Origin: Modicisalibacter coralii
GTDB lineage: Bacteria > Pseudomonadota > Gammaproteobacteria > Pseudomonadales > Halomonadaceae
Direction: 5' to 3'
Assembly: GCF_004117855.1 (NCBI RefSeq)
Contig: NZ_QWBW01000012.1
Span: 116,908 to 180,907 of the forward strand
DNA length: 64,000 nucleotides
Below, in pieces: positions 1 through 9,321 of the stretch. The notes beneath the pieces were generated by a model, which saw nothing but the letters and a program-made list of their open reading frames with translations, did no database searches and had not been told where the DNA came from. A program made the translations under genes and the position numbers. The first letter of the stretch is position 1. Every line of letters starts with the position of its first letter.

Positions 1-743
1 CACTTCTTGTAGATCTCGGCGTAGGTGCCGTCCTCCTTCATGGCGGCGAGGGCCTCGTTGGCGGGTTCGCGCCACTGGCTGCCGGAGGTGAAGGCGATAC
101 CGTACTGCTGGCCTTCGTAGAGCGGACCGACCACCTGGGCCTTGCCTTCGCCCTTGGTCTTGGCGAAGTAGCCGACGTTGGGCGCGTCGTAGAAGACCGC
201 GTCGACGCTGCCGCCCATCAGCGCCAGGTACATGTCGGCGCTGCCCGGGTAGGGCTTGATATCGGCCTTGTCGCCGAGGTGCTTCTGCAGATAGTCGTAG
301 CTGGTCGAGCCGATCTTGGTGCCGATCCGCTTGCCTTCCAGATCGCTCAGGTCCTGGACGCTGTCGTCGCCGGCGGGGACCAGGATACGCAGGCCGCTGT
401 CGTAGTAGGGATCGCTGAAGTCGACGATCTTCTCGCGTTCGTCGGTGATGGTGATGCCGGCGATCGCCAGGTCGGCGTTGCCGGTCTGCACGGCGGGGAT
501 GATGCCGTTGAAGTCCATGGTGCGCAGGTTGATGTCGAACCCGGCGCGATCGGCGATCTCGCGCAGGATGTCCATGTCGAAGCCGACCATCTCGCCGCTG
601 TCCTTGTCCATCATCTCGAACGGCACGAAGCTCGGGTCGGTGACGGCATTGACGGTATCGGCGGCTTGGCCGAGGGAGGAAAGCCCCAGGCCCAGGGTCA
701 GGGCGGAGGCCAGCGAAAACGACTTGAGCAGTGATTGGTTCAT
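1..743 (-). CDS. Polar amino-acid ABC transporter substrate-binding protein (partial, C-terminus outside window)
   Basis: Periplasmic solute-binding protein of the bacterial family-3 type (GlnH/ArtJ-like) that would deliver a polar amino acid to an ABC importer. The start at 743 begins MNQSLLKSFS and is followed by a signal peptide ending near LGQAADT. The mature part has family landmarks: PSFVPFEMM, GFDMDILREIA, TGNADLAIAGITIT, and a second lobe with GTKIGSTSYDYLQ and YLALMGGSVDAVFYD. About 247 codons are visible and the reading frame runs off the left edge, so permease and ATPase genes, if adjacent, are outside. Substrate cannot be read from the sequence; glutamine, arginine or another polar amino acid are all possible. 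Confidence 0.85.
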   Translation of the reverse strand, partial: MNQSLLKSFSLASALTLGLGLSSLGQAADTVNAVTDPSFVPFEMMDKDSGEMVGFDMDILREIADRAGFDINLRTMDFNGIIPAVQTGNADLAIAGITITDEREKIVDFSDPYYDSGLRILVPAGDDSVQDLSDLEGKRIGTKIGSTSYDYLQKHLGDKADIKPYPGSADMYLALMGGSVDAVFYDAPNVGYFAKTKGEGKAQVVGPLYEGQQYGIAFTSGSQWREPANEALAAMKEDGTYAEIYKK

Positions 744-875
744 GACGTTCCCCAGTTTGGAATCTTGTTGATGGAACACGCTTTTACCTTGGCGAGTTCC
801 ACGGGGAGCGTCAAGCGAGGGATGCGGGGGGGCGGCAGGCGTCGGCGGGAAGCGGCTGGCGAGGCTGGGCGGAGA

Positions 876-894
876 GACCGGCGGGGCGCCGGTC
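876..894 (-). terminator. GC-rich hairpin at the erpA stop codon
   Basis: GACCGGC / GCCGGTC arms (7 bp, 5-nt loop) overlap the erpA stop codon. No U-tract follows on the minus strand, so it may be a weak terminator or an mRNA 3' stabiliser. Confidence 0.4.
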
Positions 895-1246
895 AGACCA
901 TGAACGAGGCGCCGCAGCCGCAGGTGGCGGTGGCATTGGGATTCTTGATCACGAAGCGGGCGCCGGCGAGACCCTCCTCGAAGTCGACCGTCGAGCCGAC
1001 CAGATACTGGTACGACAGCGGGTCGACGACCATCGCCACGTCCTCGATCTCGATCAGGGTGTCGTCGCCGGCGGCATCCTCGGCGAAGTCGAAACCGTAC
1101 TGGAAGCCGGAACAGCCCCCGCCGGTGACGTAGACGCGCAGCTTGAGAGCCGGGTTGCCTTCTTCGTCGGCCAGCGCCTTGAGTCGACGCACGGCCGATT
1201 CGGTGAGCATCAGCGGCGTGGGAGCGAAGGAAGCGGCATCGCTCAT
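893..1246 (-). CDS. erpA: Iron-sulfur cluster insertion protein ErpA
   Basis: A-type Fe-S carrier (117 aa) that passes clusters to apoproteins, in E. coli notably IspG/IspH. The three ligand cysteines are present: C45 in [11 protein letters not shown] and C109/C111 in the terminal CGCGASF motif. Start at 1246 ([11 protein letters not shown]) is chosen because GGAG lies 8 nt upstream; an open frame continues upstream but has no family character. It is monocistronic, with divergent and convergent neighbours unrelated to Fe-S assembly. IscA is a close relative, but the sequence fits ErpA better and no isc genes are nearby. Confidence 0.92.
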   Translation of the reverse strand: MSDAASFAPTPLMLTESAVRRLKALADEEGNPALKLRVYVTGGGCSGFQYGFDFAEDAAGDDTLIEIEDVAMVVDPLSYQYLVGSTVDFEEGLAGARFVIKNPNATATCGCGASFMV

Positions 1247-1484
1247 GGCGAATTCTCCATGGTCGGGGAAGCGTTGAGAGGAATTATCCCTAATCCCTAG
1301 CAAAAGGGTCAACTTTAGTGTGCGATCGGCAACGCCGCCGCCTTCATCCCACGTCGCCTTGAGCCGACAGGCGTTCCTGCGGGTATGATAGTCCATCCGT
1401 GACCGACCGCCGACCCGCCCGGCCTCCGCCGACATCGGGCCGAATGCGGCGAACGATACTCCCGTCAAAGAGGAACCGTGCGGC

Positions 1485-3227
1485 GTGCGTCCCTTTCCCG
1501 ATCTGAGTCTCGAGCGATTCCGACGCCAGCTGGCCAGTGTCGACGCCATGCCGCAACTGTGCCTGCTGGGGGTGGCGGCGGGTCTGCTCACCGGGGGCTT
1601 GATGGTGGCGTTTCGCCTGCTGCTCAAGCTGGGTGCCTGGGCGTTCATGCCCGACGGCGACTCGGAGGCCTTCGAGGCCCTTGCACCCGTCTGGCGCGCC
1701 CTGTTGCCGGTGGTCGCATCGTTGCTGATCATCGCCTGTTTCTGGCCCCAGCCGAGCAATGCCCGCAAGCTGGGGGTGGGCCATGTCATCGAGCGCCTGA
1801 CCTACCACCAGGGCCGGCTGCCGCTGCGCAACTGGATCAACCAGTGGTGGGTGGGGGTGGTCTCGGTGCTCGGCGGGCTCTCCGCCGGGCGCGAGGGGCC
1901 GGCGATCCACCTCGGTGCGGCGGCGGCCAGCGGCATCGGTCAGCGTCTGCGCCTGCCTCACAACAGCCTGCGCGTGCTGGTCGGCTGCGGGACCGCGGCG
2001 GCCATCTCGGCCTCGTTCAATACCCCGGTCTCGGGGGTGATCTTCGCCATGGAAGTGGTGATCATGGAGTACACGATCGCCGGCTTCATGCCGGTGATCC
2101 TCGCCTCGACCATGGGGGCGGTGGTCGCTCAGCTGGCCTACGGCGCCGAGCCGGCCTTCCAGGTGCCCAGCGTCAAGCTGGGATCCTTGCTCAACCTGCC
2201 GTGGATCGCGGTCAGCGCCCTGCTGATCGGCCTGCTCGCCGGGCTGTTCATCCGCATCGCCCAGCGCGGCACGCTGTTCGCCAAGTGGCCGCTGGGCCTG
2301 CGTCTGCTGGTGCCGGGGCTGGCCGTGGCGGCGGTCGCCTGGTGGTATCCCCAGGTCCAGGGGATCGGCTACGACAGCCTCGCGGCCTCGCTCGACGGCA
2401 GTCTGGCGCTCGACGTGCTGTTCGCCATCGTCATCGGCAAGCTGTTGCTCACGGCCTTCACCTTCGCCTGCGGGATCCCCGTCGGCATCATCGGGCCGGT
2501 ACTGGTGATCGGTGCGGCGGCGGGGGCGATCTGCGGCATGGCCGGCAACTGGGCATGGCCGCAGGTGGCTTCCGACCCGGGGTTCTATGCCATGCTGGGC
2601 ATGGCGGCAATGATGGGTGCCGTGCTCCAGGCCCCGCTGGCGGCGCTGATGGCACTGCTCGAGCTGACTCACAACCCCAACATCATCCTGCCCGGCATGC
2701 TGGCGGTGGTGGTCGCCGGGCTGACGTCGCGGCAGATCTGCCACTGCCATGGGCTGTTCGTGACCATGACCCAGCACGGCCTGCACCCGCTGCAGCAGCC
2801 GCTCATGCAGGCACTGTCGCGGGTGGCGGTACCCGCGGTGATGGAGCGCAGCGTGGCGCGGACCCAGCGCATGATCACGCCGGAGCAAGCCCGCAAGCTG
2901 CTCGACGACAAGCCCACCTGGCTGGTGATCACCCGCTCCAGCGAGGAGAAGACACCGCTGGCGCTCAAGGCCGCCGATCTGGCCCGCGCCCTGCTCGACG
3001 AGAATCTGGTCGAGGACGCGGCACTCGATCTGCTGGAGATCCCGGGACAGCGCCTGGAACTGGCGCCGATCCATCTCCAGGCGACGCTCAGCGAGGCCTT
3101 CGACCGACTCAATGACTACGGGGTGGATGCGCTCTACGTCCAGCACACCACCGCGCCGATGATCCAGAAGATTTCCGGTATCATCACCCGGGACGCGATC
3201 GAGAACTACTACCGCTACAAGCGCTGA
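1485..3227 (+). CDS. CLC-family chloride channel/antiporter with C-terminal cytoplasmic extension
   Basis: Membrane chloride transport protein (580 aa). The CLC signature [12 protein letters not shown] near residue 135 carries the gating glutamate of H+/Cl- exchangers. The later motif GIPVGIIGP and many hydrophobic segments fit a CLC core of about 430 residues. The last 140 residues form a soluble CBS-like region ending DALYVQ...[16 protein letters not shown] start at 1485 with AAGAGGA about 9 nt upstream. Members of this family act in acid resistance or anion homeostasis; which applies here is unknown. It is followed within 45 bp by hemJ in the same direction. Confidence 0.85.
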   Translation: MRPFPDLSLERFRRQLASVDAMPQLCLLGVAAGLLTGGLMVAFRLLLKLGAWAFMPDGDSEAFEALAPVWRALLPVVASLLIIACFWPQPSNARKLGVGHVIERLTYHQGRLPLRNWINQWWVGVVSVLGGLSAGREGPAIHLGAAAASGIGQRLRLPHNSLRVLVGCGTAAAISASFNTPVSGVIFAMEVVIMEYTIAGFMPVILASTMGAVVAQLAYGAEPAFQVPSVKLGSLLNLPWIAVSALLIGLLAGLFIRIAQRGTLFAKWPLGLRLLVPGLAVAAVAWWYPQVQGIGYDSLAASLDGSLALDVLFAIVIGKLLLTAFTFACGIPVGIIGPVLVIGAAAGAICGMAGNWAWPQVASDPGFYAMLGMAAMMGAVLQAPLAALMALLELTHNPNIILPGMLAVVVAGLTSRQICHCHGLFVTMTQHGLHPLQQPLMQALSRVAVPAVMERSVARTQRMITPEQARKLLDDKPTWLVITRSSEEKTPLALKAADLARALLDENLVEDAALDLLEIPGQRLELAPIHLQATLSEAFDRLNDYGVDALYVQHTTAPMIQKISGIITRDAIENYYRYKR

Positions 3228-3248
3228 AGACACGTACCCCCCCGACAC

Positions 3249-3285
3249 TGTGGATAACGAGGATTTTCGATGTACCTGTGGATAA
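3249..3285 (-). promoter_or_regulatory. Pair of perfect DnaA boxes over the hemJ start
   Basis: Two exact TGTGGATAA sequences (reverse of TTATCCACA) at 3249-3257 and 3277-3285. The first lies upstream of the hemJ ATG at 3270, the second inside codons 3-6. The match to the DnaA consensus is seen; a regulatory role is inferred. Confidence 0.6.
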
Positions 3286-3701
3286 AAGCGTTGCACCTGA
3301 TCGCCGTGGTGACCTGGTTCGCGGCGCTCTTCTACCTGCCGCGGCTGTTCGTCTATCACGCCACGGCGCGTGACAAGGGCGATACCCAGGCCATCGAGTA
3401 TTTCAAGGTCATGGAGCGCAAGCTCTACCGCGGCATCATGACCCCGTCGATGATCGCGGTACTGGTGTTGGGCGGCTGGCTGCTCTACCTGGTGCCGGGC
3501 TTTCTGAGCCAGGGCTGGATGCACGCCAAGCTGGCGCTGGTGGTGGCGCTGATCGGCTATCATCACGTGTGCCTGGCTTACATGAAGCGGCTGGCCGCGG
3601 GCACCTGCGACAAGTCGCATCGCTTCTTCCGGATGTTCAACGAGCTCCCCACCATCGGGCTGTTGCTGATCGTGTTCCTGGCCGTGGTGAAACCGTTCTG
3701 A
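3270..3701 (+). CDS. hemJ: Protoporphyrinogen IX oxidase HemJ
   Basis: Membrane protein (143 aa, four hydrophobic helices) of the HemJ family, which oxidises protoporphyrinogen IX to protoporphyrin IX in bacteria lacking HemG/HemY. Conserved H9 (KALHLIAVVTW) and the YLPRLFVYH motif at 22-30 are present, as is a later GYHH motif. Start ATG at 3270 follows a GAGGA. The stop overlaps thiD by one base (TGATG), suggesting translational coupling hemJ-thiD-thiE. DnaA-box sequences straddle its start. Confidence 0.9.
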   Translation: MYLWIKALHLIAVVTWFAALFYLPRLFVYHATARDKGDTQAIEYFKVMERKLYRGIMTPSMIAVLVLGGWLLYLVPGFLSQGWMHAKLALVVALIGYHHVCLAYMKRLAAGTCDKSHRFFRMFNELPTIGLLLIVFLAVVKPF

Positions 3702-4528
3702 TGCCCAGTGCCAAGCTTCCCGTGGTACTGGTCCTGGCCGGGCACGACCCGACCGGCGGGGCCGGTCTGGTCGCCGATGCCGAGGCGATCGCCGCCTGCG
3801 GCGCCTGGCCGTTGACCGTGCCCACCAGCCTGACCGTGCAGACCACCCACGACGTGCTGCGGGTCATGCCCTGTCCGGCCGATGCCGTTCGCGATGCGGT
3901 CTGGCCGCTGCTCGACGAGTTCGAGGTGGCGGCGATCAAGGTCGGCCTGATCGCCGACGAGCCGACCCTCGAGGCCATCGAGGATATCGCCCGGGCCTGC
4001 CCCGGCGTGCCGCTGGTCGTCGATCCGGTGCTGCGCGCCGGCGGTGGCAGCACCCTGAGCGATGCCGCGCTGATCGACGAGATGCGCCGCCGCCTGCTGC
4101 CGCTCACCGATCTGCTCACCCCCAACCGCCAGGAGCTGGCGCAGCTGGCCGGTGTCGACGGCGACGATACCCGGCAGGCGGTGGAACTGCTGGCGCTGGG
4201 CTGTCAGGCGCTGCTGATCACCGGCACCGACCAGCCGGCCCCCGGCAGTGCCGACGACCGGGTCGTCCACACCCTGCACACGCCGGATACCAGCCGGCAG
4301 TGGCAGTGGCCGCGACTGCCGGGGCGCTATCATGGCTCGGGCTGTACACTGGCCTCGGCCCTGGCGGCGCGGCTGGCGGTCGGCGAGCGACTGGTGGCGG
4401 CCTGCGAACAGGCCCAGCGCTATACCTGGCAGAGCCTGCGCCACGGTTGGCAGCCGGGAAGCGGTCAGGCACTGCCGCGGCGGCTCTGGCAGCAACCGAC
4501 ACCGTTCACGCTGGAGGAAGGTCCATGA
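3701..4528 (+). CDS. thiD: Hydroxymethylpyrimidine/phosphomethylpyrimidine kinase ThiD
   Basis: Ribokinase-family enzyme (275 aa) that phosphorylates HMP and HMP-P in thiamine synthesis. Seen: GHDPTGGAG at residues 14-22, VVDPVLRAGGG in the middle, and the anion-hole motif GSGCTLASA near residue 212. Start ATG at 3701 overlaps the hemJ stop; the stop overlaps thiE as ATGA. No TPP riboswitch is visible ahead of this gene, and it would be co-transcribed from hemJ. Confident from motifs and the adjacent thiE. Confidence 0.93.
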   Translation: MPSAKLPVVLVLAGHDPTGGAGLVADAEAIAACGAWPLTVPTSLTVQTTHDVLRVMPCPADAVRDAVWPLLDEFEVAAIKVGLIADEPTLEAIEDIARACPGVPLVVDPVLRAGGGSTLSDAALIDEMRRRLLPLTDLLTPNRQELAQLAGVDGDDTRQAVELLALGCQALLITGTDQPAPGSADDRVVHTLHTPDTSRQWQWPRLPGRYHGSGCTLASALAARLAVGERLVAACEQAQRYTWQSLRHGWQPGSGQALPRRLWQQPTPFTLEEGP

Positions 4529-5166
4529 CCCGTGCCTGGCGGTCCGGCGTCTACGCGATCACCGACGCCGACCTGTTGCCGGACGACGCCCGCCTGGTGG
4601 CGGCCTGCGATGCCGCGCTGCGCGGGGGCCTGGCGCTGCTGCAGTATCGCGACAAGTCTCGGGACGCCCCGCGACGGCGTCACCAGGCCGAGGCCCTGGC
4701 GACGCTGTGTCGGCAACACGGGGTGCCGCTGATCGTCAACGACGATCTGGACCTGGCGCGGGAACTGCGCGAGGCGGGATTCGCCAACGTCGGCGTGCAT
4801 CTGGGCCAGGAGGATACCCCCGTCGCCGTCGCCCGGCGGCAGCTGGGCGACGCGGCGATCGTCGGCGCCACCTGCCACGCCCGGCTCGATCTGGCCGAGC
4901 GCGCCGCCGGCGAGGGCGCGAGCTATCTGGCCTTCGGACGCTTCTTCACGTCGCGTACCAAGCCCGAGGCGCCGCCCGCCGATCTTGGCCTGCTGGCCGA
5001 GGCGGCGCGCTTCGACCTGCCGCGGGTGGCGATCGGCGGGCTCGGCGCCGACAATGTGGGTCGGGCCCGCGAGGCCGGCGCCGATCTCGTGGCCATGGTG
5101 CATGCGGTCTTCGGCGACGGGGATCCGGCGGTCAACGTGCGGCGACTGCGCCGGCGGCTGTCGTGA
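4525..5166 (+). CDS. thiE: Thiamine phosphate synthase ThiE
   Basis: TIM-barrel enzyme (213 aa) that joins HMP-PP and thiazole phosphate to give thiamine phosphate. Motifs: LQYRDK near residue 39, VNDDLDLA, GATCHA, the FTSRTKPEAPP loop, and IGGLGADNV for phosphate binding. ATG at 4525 overlaps thiD by 4 bp and has GGAGGAAGG just upstream. It completes a hemJ-thiD-thiE unit; hemL follows after 82 bp carrying two DnaA boxes. Confidence 0.93.
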   Translation: MTRAWRSGVYAITDADLLPDDARLVAACDAALRGGLALLQYRDKSRDAPRRRHQAEALATLCRQHGVPLIVNDDLDLARELREAGFANVGVHLGQEDTPVAVARRQLGDAAIVGATCHARLDLAERAAGEGASYLAFGRFFTSRTKPEAPPADLGLLAEAARFDLPRVAIGGLGADNVGRAREAGADLVAMVHAVFGDGDPAVNVRRLRRRLS

Positions 5167-5175
5167 CCAGGCAAG

Positions 5176-5230
5176 TTATCCACAGTTCTTCAACGGGCAG
5201 TTATTCCAACTGTCCAGAGAGTTATCCACA
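5176..5230 (+). promoter_or_regulatory. Pair of perfect DnaA boxes upstream of hemL
   Basis: Exact TTATCCACA at 5176-5184 and 5222-5230, same orientation, 46 bp apart. The second ends 18 bp before the hemL ATG and just ahead of its GAGAGG ribosome-binding site. A degraded TTATTCCAA lies between them. The sequence match is direct; function is inferred. Confidence 0.6.
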
Positions 5231-5248
5231 TAGAGACGAGAGGTCGAC

Positions 5249-6535
5249 ATGACCACATCTGCCGAACTCTTCGAACGGGCCTGTCGCCACATTCCCGGTG
5301 GCGTCAACTCCCCGGTTCGGGCCTTCAAGGGACTGGATCGTCCGCCGTTGTTCATGGAACGCGCCCAGGGCGCCTACCTGTTCGACGTCGAGGGCAAGCG
5401 CTACGTCGACTATGTCGGCTCCTGGGGGCCGATGATCACCGGCCATGCCGATCCCGACGTGCTCGGCGCGGTGCGTGAGCGCCTCGATGCCGGGTTGTCG
5501 TTCGGCACCCCGACGGCGATCGAGACCACCATGGCCGATCTGATCTGCGAGATCATGCCGTCGATCGAGATGGTGCGCATGGTCAACTCCGGCACCGAGG
5601 CGACCATGTCGGCGATCCGTCTGGCGCGGGGCTATACCGGACGCGACAAGATCGTCAAGTTCGAGGGCAACTACCACGGCCATTCCGACTCGCTGCTGGT
5701 CAAGGCGGGTTCCGGGGCCCTGACCCACGGCGAGCCGAGTTCCCCGGGCGTCCCCGCGTCGCTGGCGGAACATACCGTCACCCTGCCCTACAACGACATC
5801 GCGGCGCTCGAGGCGTGTTTCGCCGAGATCGGCGACGAGATCGCCGGGGTGATCGTCGAGCCGGTGGCCGGCAACATGAACTGCATTCCGCCGGTGCCGG
5901 GCTTTCTCGAGGCATTGCGCGAGGTCTGCGATCGTCACGCCGGCGTGCTGATCTTCGACGAGGTGATGACCGGCTTCCGGGTCGCCCTGGGTGGCGCCCA
6001 GGCGCACTATGCGGTGACGCCCGATCTGACCTGTCTGGGCAAGATCGTGGGTGGCGGCATGCCGGTGGGTGCCTTCGGCGGCAAGCGCGAGATCATGGAG
6101 AAGATCTCGCCGCTGGGGCCGGTCTACCAGGCCGGCACGCTGTCGGGCAATCCGCTGGCCATGGCGGCGGGCATCGCCCTGCTCGAGAAGATTCGCCAAC
6201 CGGACTTCCACGGCCGGCTCGCCGCGCGGGTCGAACAGTTGTGCAGCGGGCTCGAGGCGCGTGCCGCCGAGGCCGGTATCGAGCTGATCACCCAGCGCGC
6301 CGGTGGCATGTTCGGGGTCTTCTTCACCGCGCAGTCGGCGGTCGAGAACTTCGCCCAGGCCGGGGCCTGCGACGTCGAGCAGTTCCGCCGCTTCTTCGCC
6401 GCCATGCTCGACCATGGTGTCTATCTGGCACCGTCGCCCTTCGAGGCCGGATTCATGTCGAGCGCCCATGGCGACGAGGACATCCGCCTCACGCTGGAGG
6501 CCGCCGAGCAGGTCTTCGCCGAGATGGCTCGCTGA
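5249..6535 (+). CDS. hemL: Glutamate-1-semialdehyde 2,1-aminomutase HemL
   Basis: PLP enzyme (428 aa) making 5-aminolevulinate from glutamate-1-semialdehyde, the committed C5-pathway step of heme synthesis. Seen: [13 protein letters not shown] at the N-terminus, [27 protein letters not shown], and the PLP lysine in [17 protein letters not shown] at about residue 265. GAGAGG sits 5 nt before the ATG. Full family length. hemA is not in the window. The upstream gap has two perfect DnaA boxes, hinting at cell-cycle-linked control. Confidence 0.96.
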   Translation: MTTSAELFERACRHIPGGVNSPVRAFKGLDRPPLFMERAQGAYLFDVEGKRYVDYVGSWGPMITGHADPDVLGAVRERLDAGLSFGTPTAIETTMADLICEIMPSIEMVRMVNSGTEATMSAIRLARGYTGRDKIVKFEGNYHGHSDSLLVKAGSGALTHGEPSSPGVPASLAEHTVTLPYNDIAALEACFAEIGDEIAGVIVEPVAGNMNCIPPVPGFLEALREVCDRHAGVLIFDEVMTGFRVALGGAQAHYAVTPDLTCLGKIVGGGMPVGAFGGKREIMEKISPLGPVYQAGTLSGNPLAMAAGIALLEKIRQPDFHGRLAARVEQLCSGLEARAAEAGIELITQRAGGMFGVFFTAQSAVENFAQAGACDVEQFRRFFAAMLDHGVYLAPSPFEAGFMSSAHGDEDIRLTLEAAEQVFAEMAR

Positions 6536-6559
6536 GCCACCATTGTCAGGGAGATTGTC

Positions 6560-8128
6560 GTGACTCGGACCATGATCGACGCCTTGCGGGACGGCCGCTG
6601 CTTCGACCACGCGGTCGACGCCATCGAGGTCTTCGAGACGCATGTCTCGTGGATCGTGCTGACCGGCGATTACGCCTACAAGATCAAGAAGCCGCTGGAT
6701 CTGGGCAGCTTCCTGGACTTTTCCACCCTCGACAAGCGGCGGTATTTCTGCGAGCAGGAGGTTCGCCTCAACCGGCGTCTGGCGCCGGATCTCTACCTGG
6801 GCGTGGTGGCGATCTCGGGCTCGCCGGAGGCGCCTCGGGTCAACGACGAGGGCGCGCCCATCGACTATGCGGTGAAGATGCGTCAGTTCAGCAACCGCCA
6901 CCTGCTCAGCCACCTTCAGGCGAGCGGCGAGCTGACCCTGGAGCTGGTCGACGATCTGGTCGATCAACTGGTGACGTTCCACGACTCGGCCGAGCGCTTG
7001 TCGGAGGCGGGCGAGTACGGTTCGCGGCGTTCTCTCGAAGCCATCCTCGCGCGCGAGTTCACCCTGATCGAGGCACGGCTGTCCGGTGACTCCGATCGCC
7101 GCCGGCTCGCGCAGTTGCAGACCCGGGTCGCCGAAGCCGTCGAACGTCTCGACGCCGTGTTCGCTCGCCGTCACCGGGAGGGTTTCGTGCGCGAGACCCA
7201 CGGCGATCTGCATCTGGGTAACGTCGTCTGCCACGCAGGGCGGGCGCTGGTCTTCGACGGTCTCGAGTTCAACGAGGCGCTGCGCTGGAACGACGTCGGC
7301 AGCGATCTGGCCTTCCTGCTCATGGACCTGGAGGCGCGTGGCGAGGAAACCCTCGCGCGGCACGCGCTGAATCGCTATCTGGAGCACTCGGGCGATCACG
7401 AACTGGTGCGCCTGCTGTCCTTCTACAAGCTGTACCGGGCGTTGGTCCGCGCCAAGGTGGCCATGCTGCGTTATCACCAGCCGGACCTGCATCCCAGCGA
7501 TCGCCAGTCGATCATGGCGGACTTTCGCCGTTACCTGACGCTCGCCGAGCAGTATGCCGAATTCCATTTTCCCTATCTGGTGATCGGGGTGGGCGTTTCC
7601 GGCAGCGGCAAGAGCCGCTTCACCGGCGAGATGGTCCGGCGTCTGGGCAGCATACGCTTGCGCTCGGACATCGAACGCAAGCGCCTGCACGGATTCGATC
7701 CACAGGCGGATACCGCCCGGGAGGCTGTGGATATCTATACCCCGCAGGCCACCGAGCGGACCTATCGTCACCTGGCCTGGCTCAGTGGCGTGCTGCTCGA
7801 GGCGGGGCTGCCGGTGTGTATCGATGCCACCTGCCTGAAGCGAGAACAGCGTGACCTGCTGCGTCACCAGGCGGAAGGGCGCGGCCTGCCGGTGCTGATC
7901 GTGAGTTTCGAGGCCGACGAGGCGACGCTCCAGGCTCGCATCGAGAAGCGCGCCCGGCGGGGCGGCGACCCCTCGGAGGCGGGGCTCGCGGTACTCCAAC
8001 GCCAGCAACGCGATTTCGAGGACTTCACCGACGAGGAGCGCCTGCATCTGGTCCATCTCGACACCACGCAGGACAACGCCAATCTCACCCTGGTGGGGTT
8101 GATCCAGGAACACCTTCGCCTGCAGTGA
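6560..8128 (+). CDS. Fusion of an APH-like kinase domain with a P-loop (AAA/kinase-like) domain
   Basis: 522-aa two-domain protein. Residues 1-320 resemble aminoglycoside/choline phosphotransferases, with the catalytic loop HGDLHLGN at about 214 and VFDGLEFNEALRWNDVGSD following. Residues from about 335 carry a Walker A GVSGSGKSRF, RSDIERKRL, and a lid-like region, as in zeta-toxin/shikimate-kinase-type ATPases. GTG start at 6560 has CAGGGAG 6 nt upstream. Proteins of this architecture are widespread but uncharacterised; the substrate is unknown. It follows hemL by 24 bp and ends at a strong hairpin. Confidence 0.8.
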   Translation: MTRTMIDALRDGRCFDHAVDAIEVFETHVSWIVLTGDYAYKIKKPLDLGSFLDFSTLDKRRYFCEQEVRLNRRLAPDLYLGVVAISGSPEAPRVNDEGAPIDYAVKMRQFSNRHLLSHLQASGELTLELVDDLVDQLVTFHDSAERLSEAGEYGSRRSLEAILAREFTLIEARLSGDSDRRRLAQLQTRVAEAVERLDAVFARRHREGFVRETHGDLHLGNVVCHAGRALVFDGLEFNEALRWNDVGSDLAFLLMDLEARGEETLARHALNRYLEHSGDHELVRLLSFYKLYRALVRAKVAMLRYHQPDLHPSDRQSIMADFRRYLTLAEQYAEFHFPYLVIGVGVSGSGKSRFTGEMVRRLGSIRLRSDIERKRLHGFDPQADTAREAVDIYTPQATERTYRHLAWLSGVLLEAGLPVCIDATCLKREQRDLLRHQAEGRGLPVLIVSFEADEATLQARIEKRARRGGDPSEAGLAVLQRQQRDFEDFTDEERLHLVHLDTTQDNANLTLVGLIQEHLRLQ

Positions 8129-8149
8129 CTCGGCGACGATGCTCGAAAA

Positions 8150-8173
8150 AAGGCCCCGCGGGTGCGGGGCCTT
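8150..8173. terminator. Bidirectional terminator between the kinase gene and csgA
   Basis: AAGGCCCCGC / GCGGGGCCTT perfect 10-bp arms with a 4-nt loop. The A-run on the left gives a U-tract for the leftward csgA transcript; the rightward tail is weaker. Confidence 0.8.
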
Positions 8174-8219
8174 GGTGTTTCGGCACTGGCGTGTGTCGCC
8201 GTTGTTGCGCCTGCCGTGA

Positions 8220-9242
8220 TCAGTACTGGTAGACGTTGGCCACGTTGCCGCCGCCGGTCTGACTCACGGCCGATGCGTTGTTGAAGCCTTGCTGGACGAT
8301 GGTCGCGGTATTGCGGGCCATGTTGAACAGGCCCATGCCGGATGCCGCGCTCTGGCTGACCACCGATTCGTTGCTCCAGCCGCTCTGATGGACGTCGGCC
8401 AGGTCGTTGTAGCCGGTCTGGTCGATGGAGGAGTAGTTGTCGCCCCATCCTTCCTGGAGCACGATGGCATCGTTGCCGTAGCCGCTCTGGGTGGTCACGG
8501 CGACTTGATCCCGGCCGCTCTGGGAGATGTCGGAATCGTTACGACTGCCGGACTGGGTGACGGTCGCGGTATTGTCCTCGCCACGCTGGGCAATGTCCGA
8601 ATCGTTGCGGTATCCGGACTGGGTGACGAAGGCGGCGTTGCGTTCATCCTGCTGGGTCACGTTGGAGTTCTGGTCCGTACCGCTCTGTTGGACAGACGCG
8701 TAGTTATCGTGTCCACCCTGTTGAATGGTGGAGTCATGGTAACTGCCGTCCTGGGAGACGATGGCGACATCGTCATAGCCCGTCTGGGTGACCGTGGAGG
8801 CGTTGCCCAGGCCGTTCTGGGTGACTTGCGCATAATCGTCCCGGGCCTGAGAGACCGAGGAGTCGTTGCTGCTGCCGGTCTGGTTGACCACCGCTTCGCT
8901 GTTGCGGCTCAACTGGGTGATGGACGACGTGTTGTCGATACCGGACTGGGTGGCGGTCGCCGTGTTGAAGGCCCCACGCTGGTAGACCTGAGAGTTGTTG
9001 CCCCAGCCTTGTTGAAGCTGAGTCGCCTGGTTGCGAAAGCCTGTCTGATCGGCACTGGCTCGATTGAAGCTACCTTCCTGATTGATCGTGGACGTCTGGC
9101 TACCCCCGAAGTACGAGAAATTCTGGGAAACGTCGGCGTTGTTCCCGTATCCCGTCTGCTCGATACTCGAGTCGTTGTTGTCGGCCATGGCATTACCGGA
9201 GAGTGCGATGGCGGCCGCCAGCATGGTCATCTTGAGTTTCAT
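8220..9242 (-). CDS. csgA: Large curlin-repeat protein, major curli subunit (CsgA-type)
   Basis: Secreted amyloid subunit (340 aa). A signal peptide ends near NAMADNN. Nearly the whole mature chain is an 11-residue pattern of the type (V/I)xQxGxxNxAx; I count about 27 such half-repeats, roughly 13 full curlin repeats, against 5 in E. coli CsgA (151 aa). A short break (AASGMGLFNMA) precedes the last two or three units. GGGA lies 6 nt before the ATG. It follows csgB by 109 bp in the same direction and ends at a U-rich terminator. Repeats are diverged at residue level, so the length looks old rather than a recent expansion. Confidence 0.88.
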   Translation of the reverse strand: MKLKMTMLAAAIALSGNAMADNNDSSIEQTGYGNNADVSQNFSYFGGSQTSTINQEGSFNRASADQTGFRNQATQLQQGWGNNSQVYQRGAFNTATATQSGIDNTSSITQLSRNSEAVVNQTGSSNDSSVSQARDDYAQVTQNGLGNASTVTQTGYDDVAIVSQDGSYHDSTIQQGGHDNYASVQQSGTDQNSNVTQQDERNAAFVTQSGYRNDSDIAQRGEDNTATVTQSGSRNDSDISQSGRDQVAVTTQSGYGNDAIVLQEGWGDNYSSIDQTGYNDLADVHQSGWSNESVVSQSAASGMGLFNMARNTATIVQQGFNNASAVSQTGGGNVANVYQY

Positions 9243-9321
9243 GATTGTTCCCTTCTCGTTGATCTGGAATCGATGGATCGACTTGCTACCCTTGACGACA
9301 TCCTGTCGTTACCCCTTCCTG

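Noticed and set aside
1344..3620. 758-codon minus-strand ORF opposite the CLC gene
   Set aside because: Spurious, low-complexity antisense frame.
3590..3720. TPP riboswitch before thiD
   Set aside because: No thi-box-like sequence; thiD is translationally coupled to hemJ.
5201..5209. A third DnaA box between the two hemL boxes
   Set aside because: TTATTCCAA differs from the consensus at key positions.
5222..8113. Long minus-strand ORF of 963 codons opposite hemL and the kinase gene
   Set aside because: Antisense shadow of two well-supported genes; composition is His/Arg/Gln/Gly-rich as expected from GC-rich antisense, with no domain.
8220..9242. Possible CRISPR or minisatellite from the regular 33-66 bp spacing
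   Set aside because: Units are diverged, in frame, and encode curlin repeats; no identical direct repeats with unique spacers.
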